From Roseicella frigidaeris (GTDB lineage Bacteria > Pseudomonadota > Alphaproteobacteria > Acetobacterales > Acetobacteraceae): a stretch of DNA of 38,432 nucleotides. Numbering within the stretch: the first letter of the stretch is position 1; each line of letters begins with the position of its first letter. The notes beneath the pieces were generated by a model. The model was not told the origin of the DNA, searched no databases, and worked only from the letters and a program-made list of their open reading frames with translations. Position numbers and translations under genes: made by a program. Below, piece after piece: positions 15,856 through 23,585 of this stretch. The stretch spans positions 1 through 38,432 of the forward strand of contig NZ_QLIX01000033.1 in NCBI RefSeq assembly GCF_003258945.1, given 5' to 3'.

Positions 15856-17688
15856 ATGCCGGCGCGCATCGACGACCTGCTGGTTCTCAACGCCAACCTC
15901 AACAAGAGCGACTTCGCGAAGTATCTGCGCGACCGCGAGGCCGTGCTGCCGACCGACTTTGGCGGGCTCGGCGATGGCGTGGCGAACGACCGCACCGCCA
16001 TCCAGGCCTGCTTCGATCGCGCCGCGGCAGACCAGAAATTCGCCGTCATCCCGCCAGGCACCTGGAACGTGGGCAGCGGCGTGACCCTCGGCGGCGGCGC
16101 CCGCGGGCTGATCATGCGCGGCGTCATCCGCTACACCGGCGCGGCCAATGCACCTGCCACCGTGCTGACGCTGGGCGATGGCGGCACCACGCGCAACGGC
16201 GAGAAGCTCTATGCCGGGTTACAGGTGGTGCGGCAGACGCAATCCGACTGGGTTTCGGAGTCCGACATCGGCATCCTGGTCCGCAACATCGACGCATCCG
16301 TGGTGGAGCTACGCCTGGTCTCGGGCTTCACCATAGGCATGCGCACGCTGGGCGACGGCCGCGGCGTCGAGGACAGCACCTTCTACCTGCTGCGCATCCT
16401 GAACAACCGCTACGGCCTCGATATCCGCGCCGAGACGGCGACGGCTTGGAACACATCGGTTCGCTACTATGGCGGCCACTTCGCCCTCGCCACCGGCATC
16501 AACCCGACCATCGACCGCTTCGGCATCCGCTTCTCGCGCGGCGCGGGCGGCTACAACAACCACAACCGGCACGTCTTCGACGGGCCGAACTTCGAGCTGC
16601 GCCAGCTCGACCCGAACGTCGCCATTCCCTTCCTGAACGAGACGGACGGCACCGCGATCATCGGCCGCGCGCTGCGCATGGAGGCCTGCTCGCCGATCGT
16701 CGCGCGGCACACCGGCAGTGCGACCGACTGCGAATACGAGGTGGCCTGGGCCAATACCTATGCCGTTCGGATGGATTACACCTCGACCGCGGACCGCGCC
16801 GGCAACGCGGTGATCAACCGGCACCGCGCGCCGGCGTCGCGGCTGCTGCGCGTGCTGGAGGCGGTTCCGAACCTCCGCGCCGCGGCCTTCCGGCAGAGTG
16901 GGACCGAGATCGGCGTGGAAAGGCTGGCAACGGTGGCGACCTCGACCACCGCGGCGACCACGCTGGCCGGGCTGTGCTTCAACGGGCTGGATGGGATCGC
17001 GGCGACGTCCCGCGGGCTGTTGCTGGACGCCAACCGGGGCATGGCCTTCGTGGTGGATACCTCCTCGGCCAAAGAGTTTGCGCTGGCGCATTGGCTGGTC
17101 GGAGGGGTCGATGGCGGGCGGCTCTTCGTGCGGGTGTTCGATGGCGCCGCGAATGTGAGGGAGAACATCGCCGGCGATGTGCTGGCCTCCGGCACCACCA
17201 TGCAGTGGAACAGCCCGGCGAAGGGGTGGAACGCGGGCGCGGTGATGGCCGACGCCTCGTTGAATCGGCGGCAGACCATCCGGGTGGGTGCGGGCGTAGC
17301 CTTCGCGCAGGTGGGGATCGTGGGCTTTGACGGCCAGATCGAGCTCGAGGCGCTGAGGCTGTTCGGCCTTCCGGAGGCGGCACCGGCGGTGCTGTATGCG
17401 TGCCCCTCGGTGCCGGTGGGGACGCGCAGCCTGGCGCTGGAGACGTCCTGGGACCTGCCGAGCCTCACGGCAGGCGCGACGGCCAACATCGACGTGACCG
17501 TGCCTGGCGCGCGACGTGGCGATTATGCCGACGCCTCGCTCGACACCAGCAGCATCGCCTTCGTGCTCGACTGCCATGTGTGGTCGAACAACAGCGTCCG
17601 GGTCACCGCGCGGAACGTAAGCGCGTCAACAGTTGATCTCGCGGCGGCGGGTCTGTCGGTGCAGGTGACAAAGCGGCGCTTTCCGTAA
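15856..17688 (+). CDS. Tail spike with pectate-lyase-type beta helix
   Basis: This 610-residue protein is the last gene of the phage block. Residues about 30-110 show the pectate-lyase superfamily entry motif: GGLGDGVANDRTAIQACF, then a FAVIPPGTWNVGSGV strand. This fold starts right-handed beta helices in phage tail spikes that bind or cut capsule or lipopolysaccharide. The middle (about 110-330) is a run of strands with regular Asn/Gly turns. The C-terminal 280 residues are separate beta domains, probably for trimerisation and binding. No clear catalytic acid pair could be assigned, so it could bind without cutting. GATCGGAG lies upstream of the ATG. This is usually the fastest-changing gene of such phages. 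Confidence 0.8.
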   Translation: MPARIDDLLVLNANLNKSDFAKYLRDREAVLPTDFGGLGDGVANDRTAIQACFDRAAADQKFAVIPPGTWNVGSGVTLGGGARGLIMRGVIRYTGAANAPATVLTLGDGGTTRNGEKLYAGLQVVRQTQSDWVSESDIGILVRNIDASVVELRLVSGFTIGMRTLGDGRGVEDSTFYLLRILNNRYGLDIRAETATAWNTSVRYYGGHFALATGINPTIDRFGIRFSRGAGGYNNHNRHVFDGPNFELRQLDPNVAIPFLNETDGTAIIGRALRMEACSPIVARHTGSATDCEYEVAWANTYAVRMDYTSTADRAGNAVINRHRAPASRLLRVLEAVPNLRAAAFRQSGTEIGVERLATVATSTTAATTLAGLCFNGLDGIAATSRGLLLDANRGMAFVVDTSSAKEFALAHWLVGGVDGGRLFVRVFDGAANVRENIAGDVLASGTTMQWNSPAKGWNAGAVMADASLNRRQTIRVGAGVAFAQVGIVGFDGQIELEALRLFGLPEAAPAVLYACPSVPVGTRSLALETSWDLPSLTAGATANIDVTVPGARRGDYADASLDTSSIAFVLDCHVWSNNSVRVTARNVSASTVDLAAAGLSVQVTKRRFP

Positions 17689-17745
17689 TTGCTCGTGCGC
17701 CGCCTTCGCATCATCCGCGCCGGCATCCTGCATTCATGCAGTACT

Positions 17746-19071
17746 CTACCGAGGCCAGCGCTGGTGCAGATCATCGATCACGAAGGCATGGCTGTGGCGG
17801 ACTGCGCCTGTGGGATCCGGGCTCACATCACCCAGATGCGCATGCCCAGGCGGAAGCCGATCGTGGATATGCTCGACCTCCGCCGCATCGTCCCTCGGCC
17901 ACAGCAAAATGGCCGCGACCAGCCCCATGGCGCCCAGCACCACCAGAATCAGGAAAGTGGCCGGCATCCCCGCCATGGCCCCGAAGCGCCCCGCCACTGG
18001 ATAGGCGATCAACCAGCAGGCATGGCTGAGCGCGAACTGTGCAGCAAACAGCGCAGGTCGATCGCCCGCATGGGCCGAGCGCCGCAGGAGCCGCCCGCTT
18101 GGCGTCAGCACCAGGCCGTTTCCGAAGCCGAGCAGCATCCATAGCGGCAGCAACATCGACCAACTCGGCACCAGCAGCCCGAGTAGCAGGCCAGCGACAA
18201 GCAGCCCGGCACCGGCCATCATGGCCGTGCGGTCGGTCATCACGCCATCCAGCAGCCGCGGCACGGCTAGGGCTGCGACCATCGAGCCCGCGCCATAGGC
18301 CGCCAGCGTCCAGCCCAACTCCGCCGCGCCTAACCCGAAGCCAACCCTGACGATCACCACCGTGTTCACGATCACCATCGCCCCGGCCATGGCGACGGTG
18401 ACGTTCAGCGCCAGCAGCCCGCGCAGCCTTGGCGTGGCGAGGTAGATGCGCGCACCGCGCGTGATACGGCCCCACGCGCCCTCCTGCGTCGCCGGCGGCT
18501 TGGGCGAGGGCAGCACAACAGTCAGCACCAGGGCGGCGGAGGCCACAAACCCCAGCGCATTTCCGGCGAACAGCCAATGGAAGCCGACCAGCCCAAGCAG
18601 CGCCGCGGCGATGGCAGGGCTCGCCAGCGCCTCAAGGTCATAAGCCAGCCGCGAGAGGGACAGCGCCTTGGTGTACTCGGCCTCCTCCGGAAGAATGTCG
18701 GGGATGGTCGCCTGGAAGGTCGGCGTGAAGGCGGCCGAGCCAGTTTGCAGCACGAAGATCAGCACATAGACCTGCCAGATCTCGGTCACGAAGGGCAGCG
18801 CCAGCGCGACCGCGGCGCGCAGCAGGTCGAGTGCCACCAGCAGGCTGCGGCGTGGCACCAGATGCACGAAGGCGCCCGCCACCGGCGCGATTCCCACATA
18901 GGCGATCATCTTGATGGCGAGCGCGGTGCCGAGCACCGCGCCTGCATCAGCACCCGCCAGGTCGAAGGCCAGCAGACCGAGCGCCACGGTCGCCAGACCC
19001 GTCCCGAGCAGGGACAGCACCTGCGCCGCGAACAGATGTCGATACGTCAGGTTGGCAAGCGGGCTGAGCAT
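17746..19071 (-). CDS. MFS exporter with His-rich C-terminus (NrsD/NreB-like nickel exporter)
   Basis: This 441-residue protein is an MFS transporter of about 12 membrane helices, with a DHA3-like start (NLTYRHLFAAQVLSLLGTGL). The last 44 residues are cytoplasmic and hold seven histidines (EHIHDRLPPGHAHLGD, RHSHAFVIDDLH). Nickel exporters NrsD and NreB have such His-rich tails, and the gene lies in an operon-like block controlled by an InrS-like repressor gene, so nickel (or cobalt) export is the best guess. A strong hairpin separates it from the upstream membrane-anchor gene. The end is 57 bases from the phage tail spike, convergent with it, marking the phage boundary. Substrate is inferred, not shown. 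Confidence 0.7.
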   Translation of the reverse strand: MLSPLANLTYRHLFAAQVLSLLGTGLATVALGLLAFDLAGADAGAVLGTALAIKMIAYVGIAPVAGAFVHLVPRRSLLVALDLLRAAVALALPFVTEIWQVYVLIFVLQTGSAAFTPTFQATIPDILPEEAEYTKALSLSRLAYDLEALASPAIAAALLGLVGFHWLFAGNALGFVASAALVLTVVLPSPKPPATQEGAWGRITRGARIYLATPRLRGLLALNVTVAMAGAMVIVNTVVIVRVGFGLGAAELGWTLAAYGAGSMVAALAVPRLLDGVMTDRTAMMAGAGLLVAGLLLGLLVPSWSMLLPLWMLLGFGNGLVLTPSGRLLRRSAHAGDRPALFAAQFALSHACWLIAYPVAGRFGAMAGMPATFLILVVLGAMGLVAAILLWPRDDAAEVEHIHDRLPPGHAHLGDVSPDPTGAVRHSHAFVIDDLHQRWPR

Positions 19072-19094
19072 GACGTTTCTGGCTCCGTGGCGAT

Positions 19095-19118
19095 CCCCGC
19101 CGGCCGAAGCCGGCGGGG
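19095..19118 (-). terminator. Hairpin between membrane-anchor and MFS genes
   Basis: A perfect 10-base-pair GC stem (19095-19104 with 19109-19118) closes a CGAA loop. It lies 3' of the membrane-anchor gene on the - strand and just before the MFS start. There is no T-run, so it may only attenuate transcription into the MFS gene. Confidence 0.5.
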
Positions 19119-19125
19119 GCCAGTA

Positions 19126-19773
19126 TCAGGGGCGGATGATGCGTGCGTAATCGCCCGTTGTGCGCAGCGTGACGCTGACATCACGGCCGGAGCGGTTGCG
19201 CCAGAACCAGCCATGGGTGCCGTCGAAGATGGCGGTGAACTCGCCCTGTTCGCCGGACGAGCCGCGGCCGTTGCGATAGCTGTGCGCGGCGTTCCGCCCG
19301 GGGTTGGGCGGCTCGCCATGCAGGTCGAAATTGACCGGACCCGTGGCGGTCCAGCTGTAGCTGGCTCGGGCGCCACGCCGCATGTCGAGCTTCACTTCCA
19401 GGCCCTGGTTCGGCCGGAGCGTGATGGTGGTCTCGTCGGTCCGAGACGCGGCGGCCGGCGCCGGGGTCTGTGCAGCGGCCGAGCGGATGAACAGCCCTGC
19501 GAATATCGCCCCCGGCAGGCTGGAACGCGGGCCTGGTGTTGCGGCCGGTGGCACGCGGTCTGCCTCGGCCTCGGCTGCCAACTGCATCTTCAACTCGCCC
19601 ATCTCGGTCAGGCCAAGCGGGCGCCCGATGCCGGTCGGATCGATGCCGTATTCCGCCGGCAGCACGACGGTCACGAGGATGCCGGCCGCCGTCACGATGG
19701 CGATGGCGGTCGAGCGCAGCAACTGCTTCGAGGACGGCAGTTCGGCGCGGGTCGGAAGGTCGGTGTTGTACAT
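19126..19773 (-). CDS. Transmembrane anchor protein
   Basis: This 215-residue protein starts MYNTDLPTRAELPSSKQLLR and has one membrane helix at about residues 22-40 (TAIAIVTAAGILVTVVLP). Then come EYGIDPTGIGRPLGLTEMGE, a segment well conserved in proteins labelled 'transmembrane anchor protein', and a periplasmic domain (about 110-215) that is beta-rich with a WxxxG core (GEFTAIFDGTHGWFWRNRSG). It is regularly next to HupE/UreJ-type genes and so probably works with that protein. A second hydrophobic stretch (PGAIFAGLFIRSAAAQ, about residues 87-102) might also touch the membrane. It follows the HupE-like gene by 12 bases. The biochemical role is unknown. Confidence 0.65.
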   Translation of the reverse strand: MYNTDLPTRAELPSSKQLLRSTAIAIVTAAGILVTVVLPAEYGIDPTGIGRPLGLTEMGELKMQLAAEAEADRVPPAATPGPRSSLPGAIFAGLFIRSAAAQTPAPAAASRTDETTITLRPNQGLEVKLDMRRGARASYSWTATGPVNFDLHGEPPNPGRNAAHSYRNGRGSSGEQGEFTAIFDGTHGWFWRNRSGRDVSVTLRTTGDYARIIRP

Positions 19774-19785
19774 GTCAGGGATTCC

Positions 19786-20508
19786 TCAGGAGACGAACCA
19801 GCCGGTGAGCTGATAGCCGATCAGCACGAACCCAGCGGTCATCATGACGACGTTGGCGGTATAGGCGTGGCGCAGGAAACTTGGGCTGCGACGCCAGAAG
19901 CCCATGGCGATGAGAATGGCGCCGAGCGCCAGCAACTGCCCAACCTCGACGCCGACGTTGAACGCCAGCAGGTTCGGCAGCAGCCCATCGGGCGAGATGT
20001 TGTAGTCGAGGATCTTCGAGGACAGGCCGAAGCCGTGGCAGAAGCCGAAGATCAGCGTCGCCAGTTTGGTGTTCGGCTGGTAGCCGAGCCAGCGCTGGAA
20101 AGCGCCGAGATTATCGAGCGCCTTGTAGACGATCGAGAAGCCGATGATGGCATCGATCAGGTAGCTGTTGATCCCGATGCCGAAATAGACGCCGGCCAGC
20201 ATCGTGGTCGAATGGCCGAGCGCGAACAGGCTCACATAGAGGGCGATGTGCTGCAGCCGGTATAGGAAGAAGATCACCCCGAACAGGAACAGGATGTGGT
20301 CGTAGCCGGTCACCATGTGCTTGGCGCCCAGATAGACGAAGGGCAGCAGGTGAACGCCGGTGATCTCCTGGATGTAGCCCTTGTCACCCTCGGCGACGGC
20401 ATGGGCGAGCGCCTCTGTGGTGGCACCCAGCAGGGTGAGGCCGAGGATGCACAGGCATAGCCATGGAATTCGCGACAGGCGCGCGGCGCCCGCGATGATG
20501 GGATTCAT
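19786..20508 (-). CDS. HupE/UreJ-like membrane protein
   Basis: This 240-residue protein has a cleavable-looking hydrophobic start ending in ALAHA, then the HupE/UreJ_2 region: GAKHMVTGYDHILFLFGVIFF, LYVSLFALGHSTTMLAGVY, and GFCHGFGLSSKILDY. The three His-containing helices (HxxxxxDH, GHS, CHGFG) are the family's metal-handling residues. HupE and UreJ proteins move nickel or cobalt; the larger family is less defined. ATG at 20508 was chosen over one 18 codons upstream because it precedes a proper signal-like segment and follows GAGGTGA at its own 5' side. It lies with the His-rich protein gene upstream and the anchor gene downstream on the same strand. Confidence 0.75.
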   Translation of the reverse strand: MNPIIAGAARLSRIPWLCLCILGLTLLGATTEALAHAVAEGDKGYIQEITGVHLLPFVYLGAKHMVTGYDHILFLFGVIFFLYRLQHIALYVSLFALGHSTTMLAGVYFGIGINSYLIDAIIGFSIVYKALDNLGAFQRWLGYQPNTKLATLIFGFCHGFGLSSKILDYNISPDGLLPNLLAFNVGVEVGQLLALGAILIAMGFWRRSPSFLRHAYTANVVMMTAGFVLIGYQLTGWFVS

Positions 20509-20569
20509 GAGGTGAGACCGCTCAGCTGAGATAAGGAAGGGATCGTCCGAAGACGGCGGCACGGGCAGC

Positions 20570-20884
20570 TCAGCCGAGCCCGCGGGGCGGACGTTCCATC
20601 CTGCTGTTTGGCCCTGGCGTCAGGCCCTCCTGCCCCAGGATTGCGAGCCGGGTACGCGGCATCCATCGCGGCACCAGGGAGGTCGAACGCACGGTCACCG
20701 CCTCATGCACATGGTCTGTGATCGCATGATCGACGGCATCGTGGGGCCCGGGCAGGTCGTGATCGTCCGTGGCGTGGATGTGGTCGGCAGCACCGTGCTT
20801 CGACACCGCGGCGATGGGCGGCGCGAAGGTGAAGACAAGCAGTGCCACGAGCAGCAGCCTGACGATGTGTCGAAACCCCCTCAT
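20570..20884 (-). CDS. His-rich small periplasmic protein
   Basis: This 104-residue protein begins with a signal peptide (MRGFRHIVRLLLVALLVFTF, cleavage near AVS). The segment after it has about eight histidines among acidic residues (SKHGAADHIHATDDHDLPG and VDHAITDHVHEA), a typical metal-buffering composition. The last 40 residues are basic and not recognised. It is the first gene of the - strand block and starts 83 bases from the divergent repressor gene. It is probably a periplasmic nickel or cobalt binder delivering metal to, or protecting, the HupE-like protein. Homology could not be judged because such proteins vary greatly. Confidence 0.6.
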   Translation of the reverse strand: MRGFRHIVRLLLVALLVFTFAPPIAAVSKHGAADHIHATDDHDLPGPHDAVDHAITDHVHEAVTVRSTSLVPRWMPRTRLAILGQEGLTPGPNSRMERPPRGLG

Positions 20885-20920
20885 GCCGCGCGGCTACCCC
20901 ACTCCTGTGTTGCTCGCACT

Positions 20921-20957
20921 GGATAGCAGATTGACGCTATCCCTACCAGGGGGATAG
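20921..20957. promoter_or_regulatory. Nested inverted repeats, probable CsoR/RcnR-family operator
   Basis: Three alternating half sites occur: GGATAGC (20921-20927), GCTATCC (20936-20942) and GGGATAG (20951-20957). The last two form CTATCCC-N7-GGGATAG, a GC-tract-centred repeat of the style bound by CsoR/RcnR-family repressors. TTGACG at 20931-20936 is a plausible -35 inside the same region for the + strand gene. Binding would therefore block both divergent promoters. Confidence 0.6.
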
Positions 20958-20966
20958 GACAGGCTC

Positions 20967-21245
20967 ATGAGTGATCCCCATACCCACGGGTCCCACCCCG
21001 AGATCGTCAAACGGCTGAAGCGGGCCGAGGGCCATCTGCGCAGCGTGGTCGAGATGATCGAGTCGGGTCGGCCATGCCTGGACATCGCGCAGCAACTTCA
21101 CGCGGTGGAAGCGGCCATCGCCAAAGCAAAACGCACCCTTATCCACGACCATCTCGACCATTGCTTGGACCACGTCGTCGGCGCGATCCCGCGCGCCGAC
21201 CGCGGGCCTATCGATGACTTCAAGGCCATCACCAAGTACTTGTGA
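20967..21245 (+). CDS. CsoR/RcnR-family metal-sensing repressor, InrS-like
   Basis: This 92-residue all-helical protein belongs to the CsoR/RcnR (DUF156) family of tetrameric repressors that release DNA on metal binding. The ligand positions can be read by spacing: His5, Cys37 (RPCLD), His62 and Cys66 (HDHLDHC). The 32-, 25- and 4-residue steps match the known W-X-Y-Z set, giving His-Cys-His-Cys. InrS, a nickel sensor, has this set; CsoR (copper) lacks the first His, and RcnR has His in place of the last Cys. Extra N-terminal His residues (HTHGSH) may also help. It is divergent from the His-rich/HupE block, with an operator-like repeat between. Nickel is the favoured ligand, with cobalt or copper possible. 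Confidence 0.8.
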   Translation: MSDPHTHGSHPEIVKRLKRAEGHLRSVVEMIESGRPCLDIAQQLHAVEAAIAKAKRTLIHDHLDHCLDHVVGAIPRADRGPIDDFKAITKYL

Positions 21246-21295
21246 GTAATCATCCCGCACATCTCCGGCAGGCTTCGTGGGTCGGGCACGCCCGT

Positions 21296-22495
21296 TCAGG
21301 CAGTCGCCCGAAGCCGGCGACGCCGTACCAGGCCAAGCGCCACGATCGCCGCGGCCGCGAGCGTAAGCCAAGGCAGAAGCACGATGTTCAGCATCTGCCA
21401 TCCGAGCCGATCGAGCATCGCGCCGGCAGCGAGCGAGGAGGCGAGGCCCACCGCGAAGATCGTCAGGTCGTTCGCGGCCTGTGCCCGCGCCCGCTCCGCC
21501 TGGGTGTAGGTTTCGGTCAGCAGCGTCGTGCCGCCGATGTAGAGGAAGTTCCACCCGACCCCGAGCAGTACGAGCGCTGCGACGAAACTGTGGAACCCAG
21601 TCCCGGTCAGCGTCATGCCGACATGCGCGCAGAGCACCACCACCCCGGTCAGCATGATCCGCAGCACCCCGAAGCGCGCGATCAATGAGCCCGTGAAGAA
21701 GGAGGGCAGGAACATGCCGAGTGTGTGCGCCTGGATCACTCGCGCCGCGTCCGCGATGCCGTGCTCGTGGTGGATCATGGCGAGCGGCGTTGCCGTCATG
21801 GCAAGGATCATCACACCATACCCGGTCGCCGCACCGAACAGCGCCACGAGGTAGGATGGCTGGCGAACGATGCTGCCAAGCGGGCGTGGCGTCGCTGCCC
21901 CTGCTACTGCGGCCGCGGGCGGTGCCGCCGGCATGCGCAGGCCGAGCAGAATTCTCATAGCAAGCAGGCTGACGACCGAGAGCAGCAGGAATGACCCCGT
22001 GAATTCCGGCTCCAGCAGCGGACCGCCATGCCGCCCGAGCTCCGGCCCGACGATCGCGGCGAAGACGCCGCCGGCGAGCACGTAGGAAATGGCACGCGGC
22101 CGGAAGGCGGCATCGGCCACTTCGGCCGCGGCAAAGCGGTAGAATTGGGCGAAGCCCTGATAGGCGCCGATCAGCAGTGTACCGAAACCGAGCAGCACGA
22201 GCGACCCGGTCCAGATGCCGGCGGCGCCGCAGAGCCCGCCGAGGACGCCGAGTGCCGCACCTATGAGGAATCCATATCGGCGGCCGCGCCGCGCCATCAG
22301 CATCGAGGCCGGAAAGGTCGCCGCGGCCGTGCCGAGGAACATCGCCGCGATTGGCGCGGTGACGAGCCATGGCGCAGGGGCGAGGTGCGTCGCGGCCAGC
22401 GCAGCGACCGTCATTACCAGCACGGATGCGGTCTGGAACAGAGCCTGGGCCGAGGCGAGCAGCAGCACGTTGCGGGTTTGGTGCGTCGTGGTCAT
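21296..22495 (-). CDS. MFS transporter, substrate unknown
   Basis: This 399-residue protein is an MFS permease with about 12 helices. The loop between helices 2 and 3 reads MLMARRGRRYGFLIG, the standard family motif, and the second half has a similar GSLIARFGVLRIML. The middle loop is Ala/Pro-rich (PAAPPAAAVAGAATP). It is the last gene of the - strand run that begins at the fatty acid hydroxylase and is separated from the methyltransferase by 23 bases, so it is probably co-transcribed. Context suggests export or uptake of a sulfur-related or lipid-related compound, but nothing in the protein shows the substrate. It is convergent with the nickel repressor gene, 50 bases away. Confidence 0.8.
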   Translation of the reverse strand: MTTTHQTRNVLLLASAQALFQTASVLVMTVAALAATHLAPAPWLVTAPIAAMFLGTAAATFPASMLMARRGRRYGFLIGAALGVLGGLCGAAGIWTGSLVLLGFGTLLIGAYQGFAQFYRFAAAEVADAAFRPRAISYVLAGGVFAAIVGPELGRHGGPLLEPEFTGSFLLLSVVSLLAMRILLGLRMPAAPPAAAVAGAATPRPLGSIVRQPSYLVALFGAATGYGVMILAMTATPLAMIHHEHGIADAARVIQAHTLGMFLPSFFTGSLIARFGVLRIMLTGVVVLCAHVGMTLTGTGFHSFVAALVLLGVGWNFLYIGGTTLLTETYTQAERARAQAANDLTIFAVGLASSLAAGAMLDRLGWQMLNIVLLPWLTLAAAAIVALGLVRRRRLRATA

Positions 22496-22518
22496 GGCGG
22501 CTCCTCGTGAGTGTCGGT

Positions 22519-23121
22519 TCAGCCGGAAGCCGGCCGGGCGGGCTTATGGACGTGCAGGGCGATGAACGCCGCCCCGAAGGTCGTCACACGGCCGAGCTGC
22601 GCATCGAACCCGGAGATCAGTCGCGCCATCGCGGCGTTCGGCGGGTGGAAGACCGCCCCCCGGACGTCGTCGATCACCAGGCTGGCGGCTGCCGCCGCGC
22701 GGCGCAACTGGCTGGCCGAGTGGAAGGCCGCGCTGCGCCAGAGCCGCGATCCGATCCAGCCGCGGATGCGCCGGCGCAGCGCCCACAGACTCCAGCGTCC
22801 GAGCTCGCCGATCACCAGCCGCCCGCCGGGGCGCAATACGCGCGCCATCTCACGCCAGGCCGTCGCCTCGTCCTTGACGAAGCACAGCACGGTGACGGCC
22901 GTGAGCAGGTCGAAAGAGGCGTCGGGGAAGGGCAGCGCCTCGATGCGGCCCTGCACGAAGCGGATGTCCTGCCCGGCCGTTCGCTCCGCCGCCGCGCGCA
23001 GCATGGCGGCGTCCGGATCGATGCCGGTCACGCGCGCGCCAGCGGCGGCGAGTTCCACCGCGAGCAGCCCGTCGCCGCAGCCAATGTCGAGACTGTCGAG
23101 CCCGACCACGTCGCCGATCAT
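22519..23121 (-). CDS. Class I SAM-dependent methyltransferase
   Basis: This protein is about 200 residues long from the ATG at 23121. It is a Rossmann methyltransferase: motif I LDIGCGDGLLAVELA, the acidic end of strand 2 in VTGIDPDAAML, motif II around PFPDASFDLLTAVTVLCFV and motif III LRPGGRLVIGEL. Coding-like sequence continues 37 codons upstream (PIPTGPEAYRAWRISSLGR), and related proteins usually include it, but no ATG, GTG or TTG is in frame there. The only candidate is CTG at 23235, overlapping the DsrE stop as CTGA. The true protein may thus run from 23235. The substrate is unknown; within this operon a thiol or a lipid is possible. Confidence 0.8.
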   Translation of the reverse strand: MIGDVVGLDSLDIGCGDGLLAVELAAAGARVTGIDPDAAMLRAAAERTAGQDIRFVQGRIEALPFPDASFDLLTAVTVLCFVKDEATAWREMARVLRPGGRLVIGELGRWSLWALRRRIRGWIGSRLWRSAAFHSASQLRRAAAAASLVIDDVRGAVFHPPNAAMARLISGFDAQLGRVTTFGAAFIALHVHKPARPASG

Positions 23122-23231
23122 CGGCCGAAGCGCCGCGGCCTCGCACGCATCGGTGATGCGGCCGAGCGACGAGATGCGCCAGGCGCGATAGGCTTCCGGC
23201 CCCGTGGGGATCGGCGCGGTGCTAGCCCCGC

Positions 23232-23585
23232 TCAGAACACCAGCACCTTATCGGCATCGATGGTCGCTGCCGCGAGTTCGTCCATGGTGCTGCGACGGGC
23301 GCCGTCCATGATGTCCTGATCGGTCATGCCGCGGGCATCCATGCAGGTGCCGCAAAGCAGCACGGCGCCCTTGCCGACAACCACGCGCTTCAGCATGCGC
23401 TCAAGGCTGTAGTAGCCCTCCGGCACCTTCTGGCCCCGCCGCGCGGCGCCGACCGCATCGGCCATCAGGAAGACCGTGACCTCGGTGGCCGGATCGCGCT
23501 TGAGCAGGGCACCAGCCAACCGCAGTGCGTTGTAGCAGCGCTCGGTGCCGTAGGGCGGATCGTTGACGATGAAGAGGATCTTCAC
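23232..23585 (-). CDS. DsrE-family sulfur-transfer protein
   Basis: This 117-residue protein has the DsrE/YchN fold: ILFIVNDPPYGTERCYNALRLA at the start, TEVTVFLMADAV in the middle and KGAVLLCGTCMDARG, with Cys78 and Cys81 at the position of the sulfur-carrying cysteines. DsrE-type proteins bind persulfide and pass sulfur between partners. The GTG start at 23585 has GGAGG 5 bases upstream and overlaps the preceding stop by four bases. A longer reading to 23657 would overlap the rhodanese domain gene and adds only Arg-rich residues. It follows a rhodanese-containing gene, a natural persulfide donor. Confidence 0.85.
   Translation of the reverse strand: MKILFIVNDPPYGTERCYNALRLAGALLKRDPATEVTVFLMADAVGAARRGQKVPEGYYSLERMLKRVVVGKGAVLLCGTCMDARGMTDQDIMDGARRSTMDELAAATIDADKVLVF

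Noticed and set aside
168-17688. Gene transfer agent cluster
   Set aside because: Order and proteins (gpW, gpFII, gpG/GT frameshift, gpJ, beta-helix spike) are lambda-like; the GTA-type fused hub and glycoside hydrolase genes are missing.
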